This document shows, piece by piece, positions 1 through 11,299 of a DNA stretch of 40,136 nt; within the stretch, counting starts at the first letter, position 1; each line of letters opens with the position of its first letter. The DNA comes from Gamarada debralockiae (Eukaryota > Ascomycota > Leotiomycetes > Helotiales > Hyphodiscaceae): contig NXFV01000194.1 in assembly GCA_002803225.1 (NCBI GenBank), forward strand, positions 1 through 40,136, read 5' to 3'. The notes beneath the pieces are model-generated. The model had not been told where the DNA came from. It ran no database searches and saw nothing but the letters and a program-made list of their open reading frames with translations. The position numbers and the translations under genes were made by a program.

Positions 1-255
1 TGCTACTTCTCTATTGTACTGTGATCCCTCCTGTTGCCCTCCAGCTACCTCCAGCTGTTACACAGTAATTCTACAACAGGGAACCCCCTCTCTTAGAGGC
101 CCCTGCCCGCCTAGCTACTCTAGCGCCCTTGCTCTCTGCCACTGGCCGAAGCGAGTGATCGCGAGTCCCACCTCAAGTATAAATCCATCGCTGTTTCCCT
201 CCTCGACTGTGACGGGTTGCACCCGATGTTATGCTTGGCGCTAAAGCGCCTGCGC

Positions 256-423
256 TGTCACGTGAACAGGCGCACCGTTCGTGCCACTGCCACAGCCTGC
301 CATTGCCACTAGCGACCCCTTAATTTCTGAGAAGCAGATTCTTCTTCTCTTTCTTCTTTAGCTAATTCTTCTTGTAATACAAACGAGCTTTTGCACAGCA
401 CACTTTGTATTCGCCCCGTGACA
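256..423. repeat. Possible solo LTR or retroelement end
   Basis: The segment opens with TGTCAC and closes with GTGACA, so it has short inverted ends of the TG...CA type seen in LTRs. A pyrimidine-rich tract (TTCTTCTT runs, about 345-375) lies in its second half. I see no target-site duplication, no primer-binding site and no reverse transcriptase frame nearby. The first 255 bases hold no credible gene and may belong to the same element, which would run off the left edge. The hairpin-like GGCGC-TAAA-GCGCC lies just upstream at 237-250. This is a weak call. Confidence 0.22.
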
Positions 424-620
424 GGAGGCCTAGTGGGGCGCGTTTTGGTGGGCGGGGTCACGGGGATCCAGAGCTCCGAATTATAATGTTGTTAAAAGGT
501 TTCGTTCTCAATGGCTTGTTCTTATAAATCTAAGCCTTTATTATAATTTCGCGTTCTACTTCCGCCACGGCAAATATCCCATTAAGTTGTATACAGCGGA
601 GGTAACACGTATACCCACGC

Positions 621-2012
621 TCACAATTCACCAGGACCAACAGGAATACTAGATGCACTGAGATTCACTCCCCCAAATTCAACCGAACCATTCGTTGCAC
701 TTCCTTGGACGCCCCCTCCCAAGTAGGATCCAGCCACGACGCACTTATCAACCTCAACGAATCCCAAGGAAGTTGGTAGAATCGTTGAAGAGTGGAACAT
801 AGTGCTCGAAGCCTGCCGTGTCGTTACCTCTGGATGGCCATGCATACTGGGTTTCTGTCATCAAGTTCTATAGGGCATCCACTACTATATTTGAAGTCGT
901 TTTCGGTCTGCAGCTTGGTCATTCGATGGGCCATGAGAGAACAGAAACGGCGCATGTTGATTCACAGAGCCCATGACGGTTTGAGATTGGCCGACCCGAC
1001 CTCCAGTGCAGATTCCAGGCGAAGTAGCACCTTATGATAATTAGTCTAGGTCCATTCTGAAGATTAGAGCTGTAATGGTACAATTGCCCACTTGTGTAGT
1101 GACTTCGTTTTGACCGGTTATAACCGACCCAGCGGGATTGCAATGCACTGGGTGTGACGAGAAGACGGGTATGCATGCGGATGCTGAATAGAGTAACGGA
1201 ACATCAAAGTCTGTTATATTCAGGGAGAAGTCAACTAATGTGTTGAATGTTGTGTTCGGGTAAAGCTGCTGAAATATGCTCTTTCCCGAATCCAAGCGGA
1301 ATGGAGTTCCAACTGCAGCTTGAGGATCGCAGTATCACTCAAGACGTACCCGGGTGTGTTGGTTCCTAGAGACTCATGGCTATATATATGCTGTTTGTGC
1401 GAGAGCTCCAACGTCAGCGGGAGCGCAATCGCCGTTTGTCTCAAGATAAGTACCATCGGAGAGAAGCCACTGGTAGGCCGTGCTTGACGGCGTGGTATTA
1501 ATAAAGGCACAAACCCCTGAATCTTTAGGTATCAACACAGTAAACGTGGGCATTGTCACTAAAGTCGTGGCTGGGGTAAGTCCAGCCACTATCGCTGTCG
1601 TTGTGAGGCCAGTGGCCAGAGACAACACGAATAATGGCCAGAAACGGAATTTGTCCCTCAGTTTTCCCATGCCTAGCAGTGTTGTCAACCGCCGAGAAGG
1701 ATCATTCCCATGTTGACGTAGGCGATTGAGCCAGAGCAGCCGTATCTGCCCCGACACGAAGAAATTGATCAAGGTGGCCGTCATAGTTATACCCGTGATA
1801 TATGAGGCGTGGCTTCGAGAACACATCGTTCCCAAGTACGCAATCCATACATCAACGAATACAGCGATGAGTAATACGATTGTGACGATGAGCTCCAGGA
1901 GAAGTGCTACATACACCTTAGCAAACGAAAAGGCTGCATCGAGAGGATGTTCAATCGGTGTCTGTAGATTGTTTCGTCTTGCGGAGCGGCTTCCTTCCGA
2001 TGAAGCTCTCAA
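621..2012 (-). pseudogene. Decayed multi-pass membrane protein gene
   Basis: I do not recognise a named family. A 210-codon frame (2012 to 1380) encodes hydrophobic segments near its N-terminus (around LLLELIVTIVLLIAVFVDVW and FVSGQIRLLW) and another near LFVLSLATGLTTTAIVAGL, which suggests a polytopic membrane protein. The frame has no ATG before the first membrane segment, so the start is lost or lies in an unseen exon. After ..DVGALAQTAY it hits TAG. Coherent coding then continues in a second frame (..SLGTNTPGYVLS, about 1370-1340) and returns to the first frame (DPQAAVGTPFRLDSGKS.., about 1340-1041). No intron of workable length explains these switches, so two small indels are the simpler reading. 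Further C-terminal-like sequence (VDKCVVAGSYLGGGVQGS..) appears at 845-621 in another frame. Overall boundaries are approximate. Confidence 0.4.
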
Positions 2013-2893
2013 GTTCAGTCTCTTCGGACTACAACACTATCAGCAGTGAGCCTGAACTAGATATATAAGGTATTGCGATGATGTGAGAGATAGCGTGATG
2101 AAAAAGATCTAGCTTTGTGGGCTCTGTGGGCCGTCAAGCTGGCACGATTCACCGTCACTTTCATTGAACAAAATATCGAAGCAGCCAGAAGAAAAGGGCT
2201 GCGTATTGCGACAGACGTTCGTTGGGATTTTAAAGTCAACAGATAATGAACTAAAAATGGATAGGCTTCGAATGATTATGCAATTTTGATTGTGACCAGG
2301 GGCCGTTCGGTCGCAGCGAGGGACCACGCAATAAAATCGAATGAGTGCTTTTTGAAGATAAATTTACAATCACAGGCAAAGTTCATGGCAGCGGAGAGAC
2401 TTCTAGAAAACCCAACTCTGCGCATTTCTTCGCAGAGCTGCTAGGGGTTGAAAGAAGTGGGGCACCTTTCAGCTGCGGGGCTTGGAGCTCTGTGTGACAT
2501 TAAGGTCTCCGCTCTGAAAGTAGCGTGGCACCCGTTTTCTGCTCGCCAATGTGCGGTGCCCGCCAAGAGTTTCGCTGGTGCTTGTAGGGTGGGTGATGGA
2601 TTTACTCCAACTGTAATACAATTAATTATCTTGGGCCTTAAAAGCCGCCTCTACGTACCTTTCCAGAATCACTATAGGCTGGCGGTTATATCGAAATTCG
2701 TCGTCGGCCATTCTAACTGGACTTTGCTCGGATCGCTCTCTAACGTTGGCGGTTTATATCACATCGGTCACGGCACAACAACACAGACATACTCGATCTC
2801 TGATTTTTGATGAACAAATCGCATGTTTGTCATTTGGTATTGTGCCTCTATCCAGTTCTGACTCATACATCTGATCTATTCCAATCGCTGAAC
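2013..2893. other. Intergenic region, no gene seen
   Basis: This holds the region upstream of the decayed membrane gene and the 3' flank of the SCYL2-like gene. The longest open frame (2448-2810, +) starts without ATG, has no recognisable motif and no splice context, so I do not call it. Confidence 0.5.
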
Positions 2894-5800
2894 TCATAAT
2901 AAACTTTCATATGCATCCAGTCCCGACTTCTGCGATGGGGGTTTAGGTTGGCTTGGCATGCTGAACGCCGATTGCTGTGTTCCAAATGCGGACGGCTGGG
3001 TTCCAAAAGCATTTGCCGGAGCACCTGGAGGAGGTGGTAATGAAAACCTGGAAGGCCATAGAGTTAGTGTTTAAATCGTTGGAAGATTAGGAAAGATTTT
3101 GCGTACGAAGGCTGAGAGTTCATCACCGGCCGTTGTTGCTGGTTTAGCGACATGTTTCCCATCGAGCTGCCTAAGTTCCCCATAGAAGAATTCATTGATG
3201 ATGTATTAGTACTTGCCCATGGATTCGACACAGCCGTGCCCCAGTTGACAGTTGCTGGGGAACTCTGGAAGCTTTGGGAAGGTTGGGTTTGAGGTTGAGG
3301 TTTCGGAGGCGGTTGAAGTGGTGTTGGATTGTAATTGCTTATCTGAGATGAAGCATTGAAATTCGGCGGAGGTTGGAAGGGTTGGGGTTGCAGAGGCTGA
3401 GAGAACTGCGTAGTCGTAGGTGACAAAGTATCAAATCGAGACAGGTCCGGCGTGATAGTTCGAGAAGCTGGCTGCTGTGGTTGGAGAGCACCCATATTCG
3501 GGTACGATGGCGTTGTCGGACTAGGTGTCGACCACGCGAAAGACGCCGGCTTAGGTTGATTGTTCATCTGAGGTTGCACCTTGGCACTTGCTGGCATGGC
3601 ATCCCATCCTGCATCCAGAGGGTTCGAGGGCCCCCCACCGCCTGCGCCGCCTTTCACCAATCGTTCAAAATCGATTTCCGCAGTGTCACCACCGTTGCTA
3701 GACGGGAAGGCACTGGTTGAATCGAAGGACATAAAATCGTCGTTTGCTTTACTTTTGCCGTTGGTACTGGATAATTCTTGAAGTTTCTTTGTTTGTTCTG
3801 CCTCAACTCTGGAGGATAAGTTTTTGATGAGATCCATGAAAGACTGAAATTGTTTCAGATCGAGAAGTGGCCCTAAACTCATACTCCATAAGACAGGTAG
3901 AATATCTATCGCGACGAAATCGGCATCGGCTATGCCACTTTTGAAGATCTCAGTCAGCATTCGCTTGTAAAGAGAAGAAAAGGAAGCCGAAAGGGGTTGT
4001 GGGAGTCCTGAGACATAGTCTTACTCCTAGGACTTTTTTTTGGAAGAGAATCCTGGAGTAAGACTCGCAAGTTTGGCTAAACCGTGAAAAGAATGCTCTG
4101 AAAATCACTTACCCGACCACCCGGAGAACATTCAATGCGGCTATTGCCACCGCCGGTTCTTTCGTCTTAATCGCTCGAATCAATGGAACGATTTTCTCTT
4201 GCATCGTATATTTGTCGAGAGCACTGGAACTACTCTTTTTATTTGCGCTGACGTTCATAATCCCATCCAAACCATCATTGCTGGCTGGATCAGAGGACCC
4301 TCCGCATAGTATGACGAAGGCTTCAAGACCTCTGACTTTGATGCCGAGACTACTCGTCTTGCTAAATACTGTAGCGATCACTGGAAATAACTCGTTCTTG
4401 ATCGTCGAGAAATCAAGTACCGGAAGTATTATTGGAAGACTACGCAGGGATGCGTCAACAATACTATGTGTGGGTGATTCGATTGCCAAGTGTATTATGG
4501 GGAGGATTTCTCGAAAGAGTTAGCAATCGTTCAAAGAAACTGAGCAATTGCTACATACCATCTTTAAACTCCTTGCCTGAGCAGTTGCTTGTGATTACAG
4601 AGATATGCTCCAAAAGTACCATCAGCCCGGCTTCCTTTGCTGGGTCCCGCTCTGGGGGTCCTTTTGCGTTGGTGGGAGACAGAAAGACTGTGAAAATTTC
4701 GGAGTTAGCAGTCATTCAATGGAGGAAGAAGATTAGAAACAAGCCGCCTGTTCCATGAGTTTCAAACTCCAAAGATACCCTCATTTGAATAGTATCCGGG
4801 AGCTGGGTTGGTGCATCCGGCCAGAATCTGGGAACAATGGCTGGGAGTAATGCTTACTCTCTCTGAACCTAGGTAGAATTTTCTCTGTAAATGCTCGGCG
4901 GCCAGACGGGAGTAGCTCGATGATCTTGAAAACGTTCTGTAATATTAAGGACAGAAGTTCCCGGTCTTTCATCTCTTCTAGCAACGCTGGCAAGACCTTC
5001 TTTTCAAGTACTGATTTCGGGAAGGAAGGAAGTACACGTGATAGTCCACGCATAAATTGTGATTTCTCATTCGGGGTCTTCGCAGGCAGAGAATCCAGGA
5101 ATCGAATCGTTGAAATCAGGATGTTGTCAAAGTAAGCAGACTGCTGGAATTCCTTTGCGGTCATTCGTTGTGCCGGCCGCCTAGTTATTAGACGTGGGAG
5201 TACCGAAGAAGTCAGATCCTTTGGGAGGGGTCTCGAGGACAGGAATCCATTGGAGGAAGAGGGAATTGTAGATGAAGACGCAAATAGTCGTTTGTAGGTA
5301 GATACGCTCGAATTGGTCTGTAATGGGGACGTATGTGGCGAGTTGTAAAGAGCAATTATTAGAAGACCAAGTGAGAACATATCAGCCCCAGTATTCAAAT
5401 TTGAGTCTAGGACAAAATCGGGGGAGCAATAATCGAGGTTCATCTGTACAGATCGAGGTAGCCTTGGATCGACATTGAGGGCTTCTGAGAGGTTGATAGG
5501 GGTGACAGATGTTGGTTTGGTAGAATTATCCGGCGGACTTGAGAAGCTTAGTCCGGAAATCTTCCAATCGGACTGCCAACAGTCAGTTAATATTCAGTAT
5601 TTGAATCGTTCAACCCACCTTGGCATTCACAAAAACCGCGTCAGGCGTTAAATTTCCGTGCACCAGACCTGCATTATCGTGTAGGAATTCCAAAGCTTTG
5701 CTGATTTGCTCGAGCCCCTTTTGTATCTCCAATTCGTCGATTTCGAGCTCCCTCCTTCGGCGCCCTCCCTCTGAATCTTCTGTCACATAGCGACTTGGTC

Positions 5801-6215
5801 TGCCACCGACCCCTCCTGCTTTCTCTTGTTCGTCCTTCTCCTGTAGTAGGCCGGATAATGAGGCAGTTACAGTCTCCGTAGCGAATTGTAGGCCCCCATT
5901 CCTTGTGTCTTCCACAGGCTCTACCAATTCGAGTATATTTGGATGCCGTAACCTGGCCAGGGATGAAGCCTCCTTCTTCAGTCTCTCCACAACCTCCTCT
6001 GTTGCCCGTTTTATCGACGCTGTGCTCGATCGTCCCAGTGATTGAGATGGTTCCAACGATTTGCGGTCAAGTATGAAGACGGACACTGACTTGCCCGTTG
6101 ACTTCTTCTTGGCATCATATATCCGCCATGGCCCAGACGCAGAATTCGGAGCGGATGCAACGGTATAATTGGAGTTTATATTCGAAGAGAAGGACTTCAG
6201 CGCTGAGCTAAACAT
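2894..6215 (-). CDS. scy1: SCY1/SCYL2-type pseudokinase, vesicle trafficking
   Basis: This is a SCY1-like (SCYL2/CVAK104) protein. The family carries an N-terminal inactive kinase fold, then HEAT-like repeats, then a disordered tail that binds clathrin and adaptors at the Golgi and endosomes. I model seven exons: 6215-5619, 5572-4858, 4802-4779 (24 nt), 4687-4559, 4509-4113, 3937-3107 and 3047-2894, giving 948 aa with every phase consistent. The kinase-like part (about residues 1-290) has HGNLTPDAVFVN where active kinases have HRDxxxxN, so the catalytic Asp is absent. HEAT-like helices follow, including SLGPLLDLKQFQSFMDLIKN. The tail is rich in Pro, Gln, Ser and Asn and ends in QKSGLDAYESLL, the usual end of this family. 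Exon 5 to exon 6 joins as RVVG-GIADADF, which fixes the acceptor of an unusually long intron described separately. It is divergent from the aminotransferase gene. Confidence 0.92.
3938..4112 (-). repeat. Introner-like intron in the SCYL2-like gene
   Basis: Intron 5 is 175 nt, against 46-91 nt for the gene's other introns. It shares blocks with the long introns of the NAD+ synthetase gene more than 30 kb away: ATTTTCnGAG just after the donor, GCGAGTCTTACTCC in the first half, and AATGCTGACTGAGATCT at the branch site, where the other copies have TGCTGACTCCGAGAT. It also contains a perfect 11-bp inverted repeat (4017-4027 with 4055-4065), so the RNA could fold into a hairpin. The true acceptor is 11 nt after the GAG of the conserved block, as set by reading frame. 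Confidence 0.6.
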
Positions 6216-6886
6216 TGTCTGTCGTGTGAGCTCCCTGGATGGGGAGATTTAGATATCTCTTGTAAATTGTTCACCCAGAATGGGGCATTGGAAGAAGGAA
6301 CAAATGATTCTGCATCGATCAATGTGCGACTTGAGGTGAGCGATTCCAATGCGCGGAGTTTCGAATTATATCATAAAGTGGATCTTTAGATGCGACGAGC
6401 CTTGTTCAAGACACAGGAATTTAGGATGGCCTTTCCTACAAGGCTTCGACACCAGCCACACTCCACCAGCCACAGCTGCCAGAAGTATTGCCTGAAATAT
6501 CGGTATTTTTAGCACTGATCCGACACGACATCTGAAGGCTTTGTAGACTCGGCCGTAGGGTACAGACGTACAAGCTGTGCAGCGCTCTATATATACAGGC
6601 TCTACAGACAGGTAGAAGTTGAAGGACAATGAACAATCAATTGATGCACTTCTTCCAGATCAGTTGTACACGCGACCTGCACTAAGCCTATTTCGACAAC
6701 AACGTCTCAAAGCGAATGTAAGCGATACAACGCCCTCCGATACGGAGCTCAAGAAATTATTTTATTTACTACTCCTCCACTCTTACCTTGACTCACCCCT
6801 GGGATCCCATTTTGACATAAAAGGTCCCAAATCGTGAGGGGTTGTCTCTGAATCTCATCTTGCATTTCAGATCCCCAATCGCAACA
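6216..6886. other. Divergent promoter region, SCYL2-like and BCAT
   Basis: This 671-bp region separates the two divergent start codons. Short frames on both strands lack ATG starts or family motifs. The single recognisable regulatory site is the TGACTCA heptamer listed separately. Confidence 0.5.
6789..6795. promoter_or_regulatory. Candidate CPC1/Gcn4 site (TGACTCA)
   Basis: An exact TGACTCA lies about 90 bp upstream of the aminotransferase start codon. This is the consensus of the cross-pathway control activator (Gcn4, CPC1, CpcA) that induces amino-acid biosynthesis genes on starvation. Branched-chain amino-acid genes are classical targets. The assignment rests on sequence and position only. 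Confidence 0.5.
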
Positions 6887-8154
6887 ATGCTTCGTCAATT
6901 GCGACCCCGAAGCGCATTCAAGCAGCCTTCAAGGCTGATAGCTGCTTGGGAACGAAGCTACAGCATACAAGTAGAATCTGCGTCGACCGTGAAGCTACAG
7001 GACATCGATCCCTCGAAACTCTCCGTTACAAGAACTACTACGCCCAAAGAACTTATTCCTCCAAAAGAATTGGTGTTTGGAAGGACTTTTACTGGTATGA
7101 ATCTACGGGGATGAGCACACGACGTAGCTGACTGCCAGACCATATGCTCTCACTCGAATGGACCGCCTCCGAAGGCTGGCTCCCCGCCCGCATAACTCCT
7201 TACCAAAACCTCTCCCTCGACCCAGCTAGCTGCGTCTTTCACTACGCATTCGAGTGTTTCGAAGGCATGAAAGCATACAAAGACAAGGAAGGAAAAGTAC
7301 GGTTATTCCGACCCAATAAGAACATGGCTCGCATGAACATATCCTCTGCACGCATTGCGCTACCGACGTTTGATGGTGCGGCTATGATCCAATTGATTGC
7401 TAAGTTTGCTGCTATGGAGGAACGCTTCATCCCGAGTATGAGAGGTTATAGTTTGTATTTGAGACCGACAATGATTGGCACTCAGAGAACGCTGGGTGTG
7501 GGACCACCGGGGAGTGCGCTGTTGTATGTTATTGCGAGTCCGGTTGGGCCTTATTATCCTACGGGATTTAAGGCCGTGTCGTTGGAGGCTACGGATTATG
7601 CTGTTCGGGCTTGGCCTGGTGGAGTTGGAGATAAGAAGCTAGGGGCAAACTATGCGCCGTGTGTAGTGCCGCAATTAGAAGCTGCGAAGAGAGGATTCCA
7701 TCAGAATCTGTGGTTGTTTGGGGATGAGGAGTTCGTTACAGAGGTCGGCACGATGAATATGTTTGTGGCGATCAAGAACAAGGAGACGGGGCAGAAGGAG
7801 CTTATTACTGCTCCACTGGATGGAACAATCCTAGAGGGTGTTACGAGAGATTCGGTATTGGCGCTTGCGAGAGAGAAGCTGGCACCTGAGGGATGGATCA
7901 TTTCAGAGCGGAAATATACAATGCCTGAGCTGGCAGAGGCGGCGAAGGAGGGGCGATTACTGGAGGCTTTCGGTGCTGGAACAGCTGCCGTTGTCAGCCC
8001 GGTAAGAAATATCAACTGGAAAGGCAACTTGGTAGAATGTGGGTTGAGACCGGAGCAAGAGGCTGGTGAGATCGCGCAGAAGATGCTGGCATGGATCGAG
8101 GCGAGACAGTACGGTGATGAGGAGCATGAATGGAGCTACGTTGTACCGAAATGA
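6887..8154 (+). CDS. BAT1: Branched-chain aminotransferase, mitochondrial
   Basis: This PLP-dependent fold-type IV enzyme catalyses the last step of valine, leucine and isoleucine synthesis and the first step of their breakdown, using 2-oxoglutarate/glutamate. There are two exons, 6887-7094 and 7139-8154, joined across a 44-nt intron and giving 407 aa. The join reads [14 protein letters not shown], as in the family. The first 30 or so residues ([17 protein letters not shown]..) are Arg/Ser-rich and lack acids, which fits a mitochondrial presequence. The PLP lysine is about K236 in [11 protein letters not shown]. The motifs [24 protein letters not shown] and EVGTMNMFV are present, and the C-terminus is complete. 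The start ATG sits in CAACAATGC. It is divergent from the SCYL2-like gene and has an upstream TGACTCA. Confidence 0.95.
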
Positions 8155-8582
8155 AGAACGAGATGTACATTATCAAAATAGAGAGAATTGAACGCTAGCT
8201 TCCCATCAGTTAGCCTCGCAGTGAGCAGAGGCTTCAAATTGTAGATGCCCCGATTTGTGCAAGAATTCGAACTTGCATCGCCGAAGCGTTCATTATTTCA
8301 GCATGTCCATTCAGCATGCGGCCCCTAAGTCGGAACCTGAAATATGCTGCAGACTGACCTCCAAAAGCAAGCGACTTCGACGCGCTAAAGCATCAGCGAC
8401 TTCAATCATCAAAATGTAGAGGTAACGAAGCAGCAATTCATTGAACTACCAAACAGAAGGAAATCTTTCTTTATGACCCGCACTCGATGTGATCCATCAA
8501 GACCTCAAGTGTCCACCTCTCAAAACCATGCGTATGTACAGCGCCGCCGCCCGTGTCTATCTCCATCATCTCGCCCAGCCCT
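8155..8582. other. Convergent 3' region, no gene seen
   Basis: This stretch lies between the ends of the aminotransferase and complex I genes. It probably holds both 3' UTRs. I see no further feature in it. The open frames that begin here on the plus strand run antisense to the complex I gene. Confidence 0.5.
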
Positions 8583-9199
8583 CTATGACTTGTCCTCTGG
8601 CTCCTTCAAGATCCCCTCGACTTCTAACCGCCTTCGTGCTTCCTCGAGTGCCCAGGTTTGTATCCTGCAGAAATTGCTGTTAGCCTTGCTCGTCTCCAAA
8701 ATTCTCGCCGAACACTCCCCGCTATCCATTCCCCTCTCCTCATCATCATCCGGGCCTCTCCCACATTACCATCCCCTCCTCGATCGGATCCATCGATCAC
8801 CTATCTCGTCCCCTTGCAATCAATTCATCGCCGGAGATCCATCCGAGCCCAGAAAAGAGTGGAAGGTGCAACTCACGAAGTATCAGGCTTAAAAGCATAC
8901 GCAACAGCCCCAAAAATCAAACTCCCAAAGAACCCATAAATAAAGACATTCTCCCACCCCTCCTTCTCCGGCTTCTCGCCCGGCTTGATACCCCAAAGCC
9001 ATCCCGACGGCGGATCGTAGTGGTCTTCGTGTGCGTGCTCTGCCTTCATACTCTTGCTTGTCGAGAATGCCTTCGCTCCATATCCTCCTCGCTGGTTCAA
9101 ATGTGTGACGGCTTGTGCTTGAGGGGTGGAAGACTGTGTAAGGGCGACGCGGGAGGTGTTGGCAGCGCGCAACAAAGGCGCGGGACGCAAGGTAGGCAT
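8583..9199 (-). CDS. NDUFB11: Complex I accessory subunit, ESSS/NDUFB11 type
   Basis: This is a small single-pass subunit of the membrane arm of mitochondrial NADH:ubiquinone oxidoreductase. There are two exons, 9199-8877 and 8664-8583, with a 212-nt intron and a 134-aa product. The N-terminus (MPTLRPAPLLRAANTSRV..) is a likely mitochondrial targeting sequence. Then come the family hallmarks: YDPPSGWLWGIKPGEKPEKEGWENVFIYG at about residues 61-90, and one membrane helix (GFFGSLIFGAVAYAF). Read straight through, exon 1 would end at KPDTS. The GTGAGT donor there and the CTGCAG acceptor restore the conserved tail IQTWALEEARRRLEVEG, so the second exon is needed. Confidence 0.88.
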
Positions 9200-9805
9200 T
9201 GCGTCTGTGGTGAGGGGAGATGTTGGAATTGATGAGGGGGGAGGTGAGGTTGAGAGTTTGACGGTGAGGTTGTCGATGACTGCTCGGTTGATTTGGCGCT
9301 AAAATGCAGGCGCCGTTTGAGCGCCGCCGCCTCCGAAAGTGGAGGTGATGGTTTCTTCAACCTTTCTTCCCGAGTACCAAAGATTGAAAAAATCGAAGAA
9401 ACTACGATTCAGTTGACTTTGCTTCGGCGACTTCCATTTGGCTTTTTGGAGTCGCTGATGGGTTGTTTGGCTTGGGGTTTGTCACAGCAGCCAGGGAACC
9501 CTGAAACTTCTTTTTCCTTGGCTTGGCTCGGGAGTGGGATTGAGAGGGACCTGGTGAAGTGCTTATGAGTAGATGGCACACTGCCATTGACGGGCGTAAA
9601 GTCAGGCCGACGCATGATACTGCATAATGGATGGTGCAACTCTGCAGGTGGAGTTACATTTTTCCTCGCAGATAAGATACACGCCAGCGCTGCCCAAGTT
9701 AGAAGGTATACTGATTGCAAAATAATTTTGACAGTCCAGAATGGGTCGGGCTTAAACTAAAAATTTACTTTGATTGCTTGTTTCAATTCTTCTCTTTCGA
9801 CATTG
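9200..9805. other. Intergenic region, no gene seen
   Basis: This is the upstream region of the complex I subunit gene and the 3' flank of the F-box gene, both on the minus strand. Open frames here on either strand are under 105 codons and show no family motifs. Confidence 0.45.
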
Positions 9806-11299
9806 CTACCACCCAAATCCCTGTATGTCCAAGATCTCCACCTGGCCACTCTGGTTATTGATGCACTCTTTCCACTGAACGCTTCCATCAAGACACCAGC
9901 CTCTTTCCAGGACCGCGCCACACCCCCCACTTCTGACAATCACCGTCTCTATTCCCTTCCACTTCGCACATCTCACTACCTCCATCACCCCGTCCAACCG
10001 TTCTGGATGTTTCTGAACGTTAAAGTCCCCTTCAAGCGTCAACTTCTCCAGCCTTGGCAGTACCTGCTCCTTCTGTTGCAAAACCCTTAGTAGCCCATCT
10101 ACGGTCTTTGCACAATGCCACGGCTCCCCAACGTACGTGACGTGCAGTGTGTTCAAAGTCTCTGGGAAAGTTCCCATCAAATCGCAATCTGATCGCCCTT
10201 TTTTGCCACCTAAGAACAGAGTGGAAACTTTGAGATAGACTAGATTCCTGAAGGCAGCGAACGAGATGGGTGAGAGATCATCGTCTTCCACACCAGTTAA
10301 ATAATCTGGATGATCGAGGACTAGATTTTCTAGAGTCTCTTCCTGAGGCATGAGAGCTTTCCTAATGTCTTCAGTCTGAAGCGGGTACCAAGCCCACGGG
10401 TGTCCAACCTCATAAATGAACGTTTTCAGACTCTTACAAGCTCTCAGAACTCTCTCCAGATCCTCTGCGTATAACTTGCTTTCTCGAAGCTCGAGTTCTT
10501 CGACTGGTGAAGTACCCGTGCCCAGCGCAGCCATTGTGGGTGTGACTTCTTCCTGCATGTTGTTCCCCATCTGATACCCATAGAGTCTCCTGATCCCAGG
10601 TAGTTCGAGATATGCACCAAACCAGTCCGGAGTATTAGGATACTTCTCATCATATCCCGAAATCAGCACGTCCGACAGATTCGCAAACGCAGAGTTTTTG
10701 CCACTGTCGAATGGCGCCTCCCGTTTCGTAATTTTATGCAAGAGACGTAGAAGATGTCGACCATCGTTCACCCAGCCATGCACAAGGTCTAGCTTGCGCA
10801 AGTTCGTGAGCTTGGGAAGTAGGATAGTGAGGATGGCACCTTCATCGCTGCCGGCCCGGACTTCTTCGAACAACTTCGTCTTTTCGTCCTCCTCACTCTC
10901 TATGTCCTCAACCGCCTTTCTGAGGATGCTGTCCAGATCCGGGTGAGAAGGCCATCCTTTCCTCGCTTCTTCGTATACTTTATTCTGACTCGTGTCCCCG
11001 CTGCTCGGGTTTAGGGGAATGAGCGTATCTTTGTCGCCGAAGTTGTCGCGAATACAGAAAGATCGGATAAGGGACGCTATGTTTGGTTTCTGGAGTATGA
11101 GAAAGGTGAACGGTATGAGATAGGTGACACCTTCGTCCATGGAGGCATCTTTGAAATAAACGTTGGCGTATATGTGTGGTGTTGTGAGACGATTGAGGGT
11201 TTTACAGACGAGGGTCAACACGGTGAGGGATGAGTATGGCACGAAATTGATTACGCGTGTGAGGAGTTCCTCTGAAAGCGAAAGTAATGAAGGCGCCAT
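9806..11299 (-). CDS. F-box protein, likely substrate adaptor
   Basis: This is a single-exon gene of 497 aa. The N-terminus LLSLSEELLTRVINFVPYS followed by LTLVCKTLNRLTTPHIY (about residues 4-40) has the F-box pattern, which binds Skp1 in SCF ubiquitin ligases. The rest contains irregular leucine-rich stretches (LTNLRKLDLVHGW, VEELELRESKLY, LENLVLDHPDYL, LEKLTLEGDFN) of the degenerate LRR type used to bind substrates. I chose the ATG at 11299 (ACCATGG context). An extension of six residues upstream would need TTG. The partner substrate cannot be read from the sequence. Such genes are numerous and fast-evolving in filamentous ascomycetes. Confidence 0.82.
   Translation of the reverse strand: MAPSLLSLSEELLTRVINFVPYSSLTVLTLVCKTLNRLTTPHIYANVYFKDASMDEGVTYLIPFTFLILQKPNIASLIRSFCIRDNFGDKDTLIPLNPSSGDTSQNKVYEEARKGWPSHPDLDSILRKAVEDIESEEDEKTKLFEEVRAGSDEGAILTILLPKLTNLRKLDLVHGWVNDGRHLLRLLHKITKREAPFDSGKNSAFANLSDVLISGYDEKYPNTPDWFGAYLELPGIRRLYGYQMGNNMQEEVTPTMAALGTGTSPVEELELRESKLYAEDLERVLRACKSLKTFIYEVGHPWAWYPLQTEDIRKALMPQEETLENLVLDHPDYLTGVEDDDLSPISFAAFRNLVYLKVSTLFLGGKKGRSDCDLMGTFPETLNTLHVTYVGEPWHCAKTVDGLLRVLQQKEQVLPRLEKLTLEGDFNVQKHPERLDGVMEVVRCAKWKGIETVIVRSGGCGAVLERGWCLDGSVQWKECINNQSGQVEILDIQGFGW

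Noticed and set aside
2448..2810. 120-codon plus-strand frame
   Set aside because: It has no ATG start, motif or splice context and lies between two genes.
4688..4778. SCYL2-like intron 3 as an introner copy
   Set aside because: Its end, TGCTAACTCCGAAATTTTCACAG, resembles the block, but much of that is a normal branch site and its 91-nt length is near ordinary.
8473..8892. 139-codon plus-strand frame over the complex I gene
   Set aside because: It is antisense to the complex I exons and intron; its Ser/Pro-rich composition is that of a shadow frame.
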